From DAOPZC01 sp035353175 (GTDB lineage: Bacteria; Verrucomicrobiota; Kiritimatiellia; RFP12; UBA1067), in assembly GCA_035353175.1 (NCBI GenBank), contig DAOPZC010000008.1, forward strand, positions 1-64,000: 64,000 bases of DNA, in the 5' to 3' direction. Of the stretch, positions 8,340 through 16,225 are shown in pieces. A program made the translations under genes and the position numbers. The notes under the pieces are model-generated. The model worked only from the letters and a program-made list of their open reading frames with translations. It ran no database searches and was not told the origin of the DNA. Positions within the stretch are counted from its first letter, which is position 1; every line of letters starts with the position of its first letter.

Positions 8340-11312
8340 ATGAGCCGTCTGAGCCAGTACGCCACGGGCCTCGCCGTGCTGGCGGGTGCCCTGTTCGGCG
8401 CGCCCCTGGCGTGCTTTTCCGCCGAACCGGTCGAGTGGCTGTTCGACCAGGCGTCGGAGGTCGTCAGCACGTCCAACCTCAAAAACGACCGCGTCGAGAA
8501 CGGTGCGCTGGCCGGCGTCACCGAGTGGGATCCGTACGTTGCGCTGCGATGTCCGAAAGAGGGGGTCGACGCGTCGCAGCTGACTTGGCTGACGGTGCGG
8601 ATGTACTCGTCGGACGATGCGGACCTGCTCGACGTTTACTACAAGAGCCCGGAAGGCCTCTGGTGTTTGGGCGGCAAGTTGCCGGTGCGTAAAGGCTGGG
8701 CGACGTATCGGCTCGACCTGAACAATAACAGTTGGCGCGAGACCACGGCCGGCGACTCCGCCAAGCAGTGGGGCGGGACGTCCAAGCGCGTTAATGCGTT
8801 CCGCCTCGATCCTGGAAACCAGGCGGGGCGTTGGGTCGTGATCGACCGTGTGCGACTTGAGCCGCCGCAAGCGGACTTTGTTGAGGGCGTCATCGCCGAG
8901 CCCCGCGGGAGCGCCTCGCTCCGTGCCCTGCGCACGCCGGAGGCCGTCGAAGAAGGGGGGCGCCTGGCCGTTTCGGCGACGTTCGATGTGACGGTTCCCG
9001 CGGGCCTCTCGAACGGGACAGCGTATCTTCGGCTGCATCACGGGAGTGCGGTGCTGAGCGTGAAGGAGACCCCGGTTGCTTTCGCCGGGAAAACGCTGAA
9101 CGTCGCTGCGGAGTTCCCCGTTTCGCGCTACTGGAATTCCGGCGCGCTGACCGTCGAGGCCGGCTGCTACGAGTTGGACGGCGCGGCGGCGACGGCTCGG
9201 GTCGCGTTTGCGAACAGCCGCATCGGCCGGGTGAAGCCGCCCGTCTGCGAACTGCGCCGAGTCGGCGGCGATGTGGCCTTTTTCGTCAACGGACAGCCGA
9301 TGCCAGGCGTCCTGTATCTGGCTTCGGGCGGGCTGCATCCCGACCGCCACCGCGAAGCCGCTCAGGCCGGCGTGCATGTCTACAGCGACTGGTTCGGCAC
9401 GTCGCGCCATGCCGACATGGGCCACGTCGCACCCGACACCTACGACTACGGCGAGTATGACCGCTACTTTGCCGCGATCCTTAAAATCGATCCGGACGCC
9501 TTGTTTCTGCCGCACATCGGCCTGAGCGGGCCCCTCTGGTGGCAGAAGGCGCATCCCGAGGAAATGAGTCTGCGCGAGGACGGTGCGCGCGAGCCGACTT
9601 CGTTTGCGTCGGAACTCTGGAAACGCGAGATGGGCGACGATCTTCGCAAGCTGATCGCCTACCTGCGCCAGGCGCCTTATGCCGACCGGATCATCGGCTA
9701 CATCGTGTACAGCGGCTACACGGCGGAGTGGCAGATGTGGGGCACGTGGCAGCCGTCGCGGGACGATTACAGTCAGCCCGCGCTTCGGGCGTTTCGCGCG
9801 TTTCTCCTGAAGCGCTACGGAACCGACGAGAAGCTGAGGGCCGCTTGGGCGGATGGGGCGGTGACGCTGACCTCGGCCGAGATGCCGCGCTGGGACAAGC
9901 GGCGGCCGGCGGGGACGCGCGTCCTGCGCGATCCGGCGACGGAGCGGCAGGCGATCGACTTTTACGAATTCATCAGCACTATGACGTCCGACGCCATCCT
10001 GCACTTCGCCCGCATTGCGCGCGATGCCACGGAGGGCAAGTCGCTCGTGGGCACCTATTACGCCTATCTGACCGCGCACGGGATCAACCAGCAGGACTCC
10101 GGGCACGTCGCGGCGCAGCGCGTGTTTGACTCGCCCGACATCGACTTCCTGATGAGCCCGCCGAACTACGGGTACCGCAAACCGGGCGAGACGAGCACCT
10201 TCATGTCAGCAACGGATTCCCTGCGGATGCGCGGCAAGCTCTGGCTCGACGAGTCGGATCACCGCACGTTCCTGAGCGAGTCGGGGGCGGGTTACGGCCG
10301 CGCCGAGACATTGGCCGAGACATTGGGTGTGTTCAGGCGCGAGTTCGCCGAGGTGCTCACCAAGCGCGCGGCCGTGAGCTGGTTCGACATGGGCGGCGGC
10401 TGGTTTTCGCATCCGGCAATATTGGCCGAGATGGGCCGCACGACCGCTGTCATGAAACAGAGCCTGTCGTGCCGCCAGCCGTTCCAGCCGGAGATCGGCG
10501 TTTTCGTGGATCCCGACAGCTTCTACTGGATGCGTTCGACGGCGGCCAACGCCGCTCTCGTGCTGAACCAGATCGTCACGATGCCGCAGACGGGCGCGCC
10601 GTGGGACTTCTGCCTGCTCTCCGACATCGCGGACGAGCGGATGCCCGATTACAAACTTTACGTCTTTCTGAACGCCTTCCGCGCGGATGACGCCCGTCGC
10701 GAGGCGATCCAGCGCAAGCTGAGGCGCAATCACGCGACCGCGCTCTTTGTGTATGCGCCAGGCTACTTCGGCACCGATGGGGCTTCGCTCGCTAACATGC
10801 GCGCGCTGACGGGTATCCGCATCGCCAAGGACGAGGCCGGGGGGGCGCCGCAGGTGGTCCTCGACGCAAATGCACCGCTGGCGCAGGGCCTGAGTTCTGG
10901 CGAGGCGGCCGGCGCGAAGCTGACGGTGTCTCCGCTGTTCTACGCCGACGAGCACGGCGCGCAGGTTGTGGGCAGGCTTGTCGGCTGCGGACGCCCGGGA
11001 CTCGTCGTAAAGAGGCTGGACGGCTGGACGAGCATCTACTCGGCGGCGATGACGCTTCCGCCTGCGCTCATGCGGCGCATCGCGCGGCAGGCGGGTGTCC
11101 ACATCTGGCTGGAGAGCGATGACGCGCTCTACACCGACGGCCGGTTTATCGGCGTCCACGCGGCCGCCGACGGGACAAAACGCGTGTCGCTTCCCTTCGT
11201 GGGCCAAGCTGCCGATGGGTTGAATGGAACAGCGCTTTCCTGCGATGGCCGAACGGTCACCTTCGAAATGAAGCGGGCGGAAACGGTGTTGTTGGAAGTG
11301 CAGCCGCAGTGA
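8340..11312 (+). CDS. large secreted GH-A (GH42-like) glycosidase, paralogue 1
   Basis: A 990-aa protein with a signal peptide (to about residue 28), an N-terminal beta-sandwich of about 150 residues, an Ig-like region, a barrel domain and a C-terminal flavodoxin/GATase-like domain like those that follow GH42 barrels. Comparison with the paralogues at 30731 and 54342 shows two conserved Glu motifs: G-x-T-x-E (GYTAEW, Glu463) and E-x-D-x-R-T (ESDHRT, Glu638). I propose these as acid/base and nucleophile. The Trp-rich motif WFDMGGGW is also shared. The N-terminal binding module is unique to this copy. AGGAGGGG upstream and a 1-nt gap from the esterase support coupling. The substrate is unknown; beta-galactosidase is only one possibility. 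Confidence 0.8.
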   Translation: MSRLSQYATGLAVLAGALFGAPLACFSAEPVEWLFDQASEVVSTSNLKNDRVENGALAGVTEWDPYVALRCPKEGVDASQLTWLTVRMYSSDDADLLDVYYKSPEGLWCLGGKLPVRKGWATYRLDLNNNSWRETTAGDSAKQWGGTSKRVNAFRLDPGNQAGRWVVIDRVRLEPPQADFVEGVIAEPRGSASLRALRTPEAVEEGGRLAVSATFDVTVPAGLSNGTAYLRLHHGSAVLSVKETPVAFAGKTLNVAAEFPVSRYWNSGALTVEAGCYELDGAAATARVAFANSRIGRVKPPVCELRRVGGDVAFFVNGQPMPGVLYLASGGLHPDRHREAAQAGVHVYSDWFGTSRHADMGHVAPDTYDYGEYDRYFAAILKIDPDALFLPHIGLSGPLWWQKAHPEEMSLREDGAREPTSFASELWKREMGDDLRKLIAYLRQAPYADRIIGYIVYSGYTAEWQMWGTWQPSRDDYSQPALRAFRAFLLKRYGTDEKLRAAWADGAVTLTSAEMPRWDKRRPAGTRVLRDPATERQAIDFYEFISTMTSDAILHFARIARDATEGKSLVGTYYAYLTAHGINQQDSGHVAAQRVFDSPDIDFLMSPPNYGYRKPGETSTFMSATDSLRMRGKLWLDESDHRTFLSESGAGYGRAETLAETLGVFRREFAEVLTKRAAVSWFDMGGGWFSHPAILAEMGRTTAVMKQSLSCRQPFQPEIGVFVDPDSFYWMRSTAANAALVLNQIVTMPQTGAPWDFCLLSDIADERMPDYKLYVFLNAFRADDARREAIQRKLRRNHATALFVYAPGYFGTDGASLANMRALTGIRIAKDEAGGAPQVVLDANAPLAQGLSSGEAAGAKLTVSPLFYADEHGAQVVGRLVGCGRPGLVVKRLDGWTSIYSAAMTLPPALMRRIARQAGVHIWLESDDALYTDGRFIGVHAAADGTKRVSLPFVGQAADGLNGTALSCDGRTVTFEMKRAETVLLEVQPQ

Positions 11313-11428
11313 AGATGCGCTGCCCGTCGGCCCGCAGGGATTCCGGCGAGCAGGTTTATTGGTTAACAGAGTGAACAGAAACGGTACCATGGCCGCATTT
11401 CGCTATGGATGTTTCATATGGGGGATTT

Positions 11429-13390
11429 ATGGGCAGAATGTTTTTTATCGCTGCGTGTCTGACGGGAATGGCCGCGACGGCCTCGGCAGCCGATTTCGCG
11501 ACTTACCGGCAGACGCTGGCGTGCGAGTTTGCCACGCCGGCGGAGGCGCGGGCGGCAACGCTGGAGCCGCTTGTTCTGCCCTCTGGAAAACGGGTGGCGT
11601 TCTCGACGAGGTGGGACGATTCGAATACCGAGCATGCCCAGATGGCGAGGACGTTGGACTCGGCTGGTTTTAAAGGCACGTTTTATCTCAATCAGGTGCA
11701 GACGCCCTTCGTGACCTCGACGGTGAGCGTCGTTTTTCAGAAAGGCGGAACGGTCGGAGCCCATACCGAGCATCACCCATATCTGCCGTATTTTGATCCC
11801 GCCGCCATTTTCTGCGAGATCATGGAGAACCGGGTGAATATCGAGTCCGGATGTCAGGCGCCAGCGGTGGCGTTCACATTGCCGTTCTGCGCTTTCGTTT
11901 CCCCAGCGGATCACCGATGCGCGCCGCGTATCGGCGCTGCGCTGCATCGGGCAGGATTGTTGGGCGGGCCGGAATACGACTCGCGCATCAACGAGAAATT
12001 CGGGTTGACGCGTGACCAGTGGGTTCCCAGTTGGGTGTTCAGTATCGGCGACCGGAATCCACAGCAGACGTTGTTTACGGATGCGGTAAAACGGGGCTTG
12101 GGTCTGGCCGAAACGGATCTTCCGGGAGGTCCTCACTTTACATTAGGTGTTCACAGCTGGCAGGGCAAAGAGGGTTTTGTCAGGTTGTCCGGAATTCTGA
12201 AGACCGAGTCCAACCGTCCGGAAATCTGGTACTGTAACGAAAATGAGTATATCGCCTACCGGATGCAGTATTTGCATAACCGGATCAGAAAGCAGTCGAC
12301 CCAAGGTACGAAGGCGGTTTTTGAGATCGATCGGGTTGAGCCGTTTGAAGTGGGCGCTGCGGTCGACTGGTGTGTTCGCGTCTCGAAAAAACCGGCGGCG
12401 GCAGCGCTGGACGGCCAAACGGTGCGGATGACCGACTCCTCTGAATTGAACTTGCGCAATGCGGCCGGGCATGGTGTTCCCGCATGCTATTACACGGTTC
12501 ATAACCGCGACAACATGGCGGCGCTGGATTCTTCCTGCACCCGATGTCCGGCGCTGGGAGACAGCGTTTTCGGCGTCACCGCGGATGCGCGGAAGAATGT
12601 GCTGCGCTGTTTGATCCGCAACTCAACCGGTGAGGACTGGAACGATTTGGTGCTGACGGCGAGGCTGCCTCTGCTCTGGAAAAACGGGATTCAGCGAAAG
12701 ACGGTCAAACAGCTGAAAAAAAACGCCGAACTCCGACTGGATTTTGATCTGGGAGAAAAGGAGCCGGATGCCGAATTTTGCGAAGGACGTTTTTTCTTTG
12801 CGGTCCAGGCGGATTTCGTCGTCGGCGGCGGACGGGTGCGGGTGTATGGGACAACGGCTTATGAGGCGGCGCCAGCGGCCTTGTCCCTTCCTCGGGATAC
12901 CGCCTTGTTTGCGGGGCCGATGGAAGTGGCGCTTGTTTCGGATGAAATTCTGGCCCGCCAGTCCGCGCCCAGCGCGGAGGTCCGCCCGTTCGGAACGGAG
13001 ATCTATCAGCAGTGGCATCCCGTTTGCAGGGAAGGGGGCGTGGCCGGGCGCACGTTGTTTACCTCGCTGAAGGATCCGGCCTGGGAAAACTGGAATAACG
13101 GCATTTCGAAAGCGGGCAAGACGGCTTATATCTGCCTTCTCGATTTTCAGGTCGAGCCTGCGCGCGATGGCGACACTTTCCGGATTTTGCATATGTCCCG
13201 ACCCAATCCCAGTTTCTTTTTGAACGGGACTGCGGTGGAGAACGCAAAACGGGGAGAGACCGTCGTGACGGCGCGTCCAGGAATCAACCGGATCATCATG
13301 CGGGTTCCGCTGGAGGCCAAAAACAACATGCGATATCCGTTCACGCTCTGTTCGCAAAAGACCGGCAAAGATGCGCGCTTTGTGAAGTAA
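11429..13390 (+). CDS. secreted polysaccharide-deacetylase-like (CE4/NodB) protein with C-terminal extension
   Basis: A 653-aa protein with signal peptide MGRMFFIAACLTGMAATASA. The first 280 residues resemble the NodB fold: STRWDDSN gives the Asp pair (63, 64), the Asp and metal-site position of CE4 motif 1, and GAHTEHHPY fits the H[S/T]xxH metal motif (His112, His116). FKGTFYLN and LGVHSW are also family-like. The remaining 370 residues are beta-rich (WFFAV-type strands and a terminal lectin-like segment with RILHMSRPNPSFFLNG) and unassigned. The ATG at 11429 is preferred over 11405 because GGGGGA directly precedes it. About 115 nt separate it from the GH-A gene; no clear promoter is visible there. 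A substrate such as acetylated polysaccharide is inference. Confidence 0.72.
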   Translation: MGRMFFIAACLTGMAATASAADFATYRQTLACEFATPAEARAATLEPLVLPSGKRVAFSTRWDDSNTEHAQMARTLDSAGFKGTFYLNQVQTPFVTSTVSVVFQKGGTVGAHTEHHPYLPYFDPAAIFCEIMENRVNIESGCQAPAVAFTLPFCAFVSPADHRCAPRIGAALHRAGLLGGPEYDSRINEKFGLTRDQWVPSWVFSIGDRNPQQTLFTDAVKRGLGLAETDLPGGPHFTLGVHSWQGKEGFVRLSGILKTESNRPEIWYCNENEYIAYRMQYLHNRIRKQSTQGTKAVFEIDRVEPFEVGAAVDWCVRVSKKPAAAALDGQTVRMTDSSELNLRNAAGHGVPACYYTVHNRDNMAALDSSCTRCPALGDSVFGVTADARKNVLRCLIRNSTGEDWNDLVLTARLPLLWKNGIQRKTVKQLKKNAELRLDFDLGEKEPDAEFCEGRFFFAVQADFVVGGGRVRVYGTTAYEAAPAALSLPRDTALFAGPMEVALVSDEILARQSAPSAEVRPFGTEIYQQWHPVCREGGVAGRTLFTSLKDPAWENWNNGISKAGKTAYICLLDFQVEPARDGDTFRILHMSRPNPSFFLNGTAVENAKRGETVVTARPGINRIIMRVPLEAKNNMRYPFTLCSQKTGKDARFVK

Positions 13391-13443
13391 GGCGGCTGAA
13401 GCGGGCCATTCTGATAAAGGGACGGCGGTTTATTCTGAATACG

Positions 13444-13464
13444 CGATGCGGGCGTAACGCATCG
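13444..13464. promoter_or_regulatory. inverted repeat upstream of the Tat protein gene
   Basis: The perfect 7-bp arms CGATGCG and CGCATCG with a 7-nt loop lie 47 nt before the ATG at 13511. There is no T-run, so it is unlikely to be an intrinsic terminator. It could be an operator or an mRNA hairpin. Confidence 0.4.
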
Positions 13465-13510
13465 GGAACTTGCGCAACAAGGGTGTGCGCGAAATGGGAG
13501 GGGGCAAAAG

Positions 13511-14431
13511 ATGATTCGTCGCGATTTTCTGAAAAAGGCGTCGGCGTTTGTCGGGGCGGGTGCTCTGCCTCCATGGGCTCCGACGTGTCAGGCTGCAGAT
13601 GCGCAGTACCCCGAATATGAAAACAACTTGCGGGACCGCCTCTGGATGTGGGGGCATGACTCCGGGGTTTATGACGGGCCCAATGGCGTGTATAACATCC
13701 CCCTTAGCGCGCCGATCAGCATGGCCGAGGGCATACAGTCTATGGGAATCCCGAACGTGTGCGTGATCCGCGGCGGAACTCCGGACGAAAGCTACCGCAG
13801 GCAGTTCAAAGATGTGAAGCGGATCGCATGGAATTTGTCCGGCGGCTCCAACGAGTCGTATCATTCCCTGAAAAATTATGTCTTCGGGTTGCGGGACACG
13901 ATGCCGAACCTGACGGGGTATTATCTCGATGACTTCTTTCGCTTCGGCGACAAGCCGGGGTTCAACAGGGACTCCGAAGCCGAGCCCGCGCCGGCCGCCC
14001 TCTCCCTCGAGGAGATGAGCCGGCTTCACGAAGAAACGCTGGCCTACAAGCGGCGGCTGGATCTGGCGATCGTCCTTTACACGCACCAGCTGTGCCCCGC
14101 GATCAAGCCGGTGATCCGGTACGCCGACGTCGTTTCGCTCTGGATCTGGAGCGGCACGGACATTCAAAAGATCGAAGAAAATTTCAAGAAGTACCGCTCG
14201 CTGGTGCCGGACAAGCCCACGCTGCTGGGCATTTACATGTGGGACTTCGGCGGGAAGAAAGCGCTGGACCAGGCGTTCATGGTCAAGCAGCTCGACTACG
14301 CCTACAAGCTCTATAAGGAAGGCCAGATCGAGGGGCTGATTTTCCACTGCACGCCGCTCTGCAACAAAGGGCTCGCAGCCGTGGACTACGCCCGGGAATG
14401 GATCGCCCGGCATGGGTATGAAAGACGCTGA
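13511..14431 (+). CDS. Tat-exported protein of unknown function, probable TIM barrel
   Basis: A 306-aa protein with a twin-arginine signal (MIRRDFLKKASAFVGAGAL). The mature part alternates short hydrophobic strands and helices (VCVIRGG, GYYLDDFFRF, LAIVLYTHQL, VVSLWIWSG, TLLGIYMWDFG, GLIFHCTPLC), consistent with a (beta/alpha)8 barrel. The acidic pair in YYLDDFF lies at the end of a strand and could be catalytic. I do not recognise a family. GGGAGGGGG upstream of the ATG gives a clear start. It lies between the CE4-like gene and the P1-nuclease-like gene, with a 29-nt gap to the latter, so the two are probably co-transcribed. Confidence 0.75.
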   Translation: MIRRDFLKKASAFVGAGALPPWAPTCQAADAQYPEYENNLRDRLWMWGHDSGVYDGPNGVYNIPLSAPISMAEGIQSMGIPNVCVIRGGTPDESYRRQFKDVKRIAWNLSGGSNESYHSLKNYVFGLRDTMPNLTGYYLDDFFRFGDKPGFNRDSEAEPAPAALSLEEMSRLHEETLAYKRRLDLAIVLYTHQLCPAIKPVIRYADVVSLWIWSGTDIQKIEENFKKYRSLVPDKPTLLGIYMWDFGGKKALDQAFMVKQLDYAYKLYKEGQIEGLIFHCTPLCNKGLAAVDYAREWIARHGYERR

Positions 14432-14460
14432 CCGGTTCATCGCGGTAGGGGGATGAAAAA

Positions 14461-16152
14461 ATGAGGGTGTTTTGTCTTTTCGGTTTTGCGCTGGTTCTGC
14501 CGATGCTGGCGTTCGGATGGGGGGCGGGTCACGATGTCGTCGGGCGCGCGGTGGCCGCGCGGTTGCCGGAGCCTTGGCGCACCACATTGCAGGGGAATGC
14601 GTTGGCGCTGTTTTGCGCAGACAACCATTATCCGGATGACCGCGTGGACTTCAAGGCGGACAAACGGGTCACGCCCGACGAGGTGTCTTATCTGGCCGGC
14701 AAGAAGATGACCAACAGCGGCCAGTTCCATTCCGACGAGGGGCGCGGCGTGGCCTTCACGTTGCTGGTGTGCGCCCTGCGCGAGAACCGTCCCGAAAGCG
14801 TGCTGCTGTGGCTGGCCACGCTTTCGCACTCCACGGCGGACATGGTCGCCTGCAATCACGACCCCATCGTGCATCTGGCGACCTACGGGTGGAACGATCC
14901 CGGCTGGAATTTCCGCCTGCCCGGCGGCAAATCCCTGGCGGGTTTGGATCTCGGCTGGGTGGAGACTGTGCCAGAAGCCACGGTGGTCTGGAAAAATAAG
15001 CTTGCCCACGTGGTCGCCGCCGATTCGGACAAAGGCGCGGAAGACGCCGTGCTGGACGTGATGCTGGCGGGGTTGCACGGGGTTGGAGCGTGCGCGCCCT
15101 ATGGTGTTCCCATCGTGCGCGACGCGGCCGCGTGGGGCGCCACGCGCGATCCCGCGAGCGGTAAGGCGCTTGCGGAAAGTTTTTCGGAGCTGGGCTGCTG
15201 GGCCGTGGAAAGGCTACTGCGCGATTTCATGGTGGCCGAGCGCCTGGCCAAGGCCGGGACCGTGCCAGAGGAGACCGGGGCGGTGCTCACGCGTTATCAG
15301 GCGGCCTTCACGGAACTCACGGCGGCTCGACGCTTCGAGGATGACTCGCTGACCAAAGGATTGACGACGGCTAAACCGGATCGCCCCTGGCTGGGGGTGG
15401 TCGCCGAGCCGACCTGGCGGATGAACGACGGCATGCTCGGCTTCAACGACCGGGTGCTGGCGGCGCAGACCGTGACGGCTCTCCGGAAAAAGGGGATGAA
15501 CGCGGCACTGATGGACGTCCGCAAGTTTATGGCTGAAGGCGTGCCGGTCGTACGGGTGTCCGCTCTGATCGTGTTCTCGCAGAAGACGAGCGCGTATTAC
15601 ACGCTCCGGCCGACGGCGTTGACGGAACAATTGGTGAAGTACCGCAAGGCTGGCGGCAAAATCGTCTGGGTCGGCGGCGCGCTGCCGGATCCAGCCCTAT
15701 GCGGGTTCCCCAAGGAGGTCGCGTGTCGCGCGGATGTCGGCAAAGGCTACGAATACTGCTGGACGCGCCTGCCGGTCGGCACGAACGCCTATGCGACGCT
15801 GAGCCTGAAGGTCGGGGAGCGCGCCGAGCGCCGGCTGGCGCATGACCCGAGCTTCCGCGCCGGCTGGCACATCCCGAGCAACACCACCTTCTTCAAGCCT
15901 GAGGCGGTGCAGTCGCTTCTCCCGCTGGCGACGTTGTTCGATAACGGGAAACCGCTGCTGGTCGGGGGCGCGTGGCCCAAGGTCGCGCCGGAGGTGGCGT
16001 ATCTGCCGGCCTACGCGGTCTACCCGTACCTCTGGACGAGCGAGGCGCCGTCGCTGGTGCCGTTTGAGCTGGGGCTCGATGCGCAGGGACTGGATGCGCT
16101 GGCGACGGCCTTTGCTGCGCTGGGGATCGATCAGTTGCTTGGCCCGACGTGA
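14461..16152 (+). CDS. secreted P1-nuclease/phospholipase-C-like domain fused to a GATase-like domain
   Basis: After a signal peptide (MRVFCLFGFALVLPMLAFG) the mature protein would begin WGAGHDVVGRA. This matches the zinc-dependent S1/P1 nuclease family, in which the N-terminal Trp and a nearby His bind zinc. Further candidate ligands are in NHYPDDRVD and HSTADMVACNHDP. The C-terminal 240 residues form a flavodoxin/GATase-like domain (PWLGVVAEPTW, LIVFSQKTSAYY, GGKIVWVGGALPDP) like the one that ends GH42-type enzymes. I do not know this combination as a named family. The role could be phosphodiester or lipid cleavage, or an inactive binding scaffold. Neighbours are secreted carbohydrate-active proteins. 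Confidence 0.65.
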   Translation: MRVFCLFGFALVLPMLAFGWGAGHDVVGRAVAARLPEPWRTTLQGNALALFCADNHYPDDRVDFKADKRVTPDEVSYLAGKKMTNSGQFHSDEGRGVAFTLLVCALRENRPESVLLWLATLSHSTADMVACNHDPIVHLATYGWNDPGWNFRLPGGKSLAGLDLGWVETVPEATVVWKNKLAHVVAADSDKGAEDAVLDVMLAGLHGVGACAPYGVPIVRDAAAWGATRDPASGKALAESFSELGCWAVERLLRDFMVAERLAKAGTVPEETGAVLTRYQAAFTELTAARRFEDDSLTKGLTTAKPDRPWLGVVAEPTWRMNDGMLGFNDRVLAAQTVTALRKKGMNAALMDVRKFMAEGVPVVRVSALIVFSQKTSAYYTLRPTALTEQLVKYRKAGGKIVWVGGALPDPALCGFPKEVACRADVGKGYEYCWTRLPVGTNAYATLSLKVGERAERRLAHDPSFRAGWHIPSNTTFFKPEAVQSLLPLATLFDNGKPLLVGGAWPKVAPEVAYLPAYAVYPYLWTSEAPSLVPFELGLDAQGLDALATAFAALGIDQLLGPT

Positions 16153-16225
16153 AAAATGGAAGCGTTGGCAGCCTCAGACGGCTGTCGATGGATATCGACG
16201 TGAGTTGAACAAGGGAGGGGGTTGG

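Noticed and set aside
15842..16225. N-terminal extension of the beta-helix protein
   Set aside because: The open frame runs back into the P1-nuclease-like gene, but the Arg-rich translation is a shadow. The ATG at 16226 has a ribosome site and a signal peptide.
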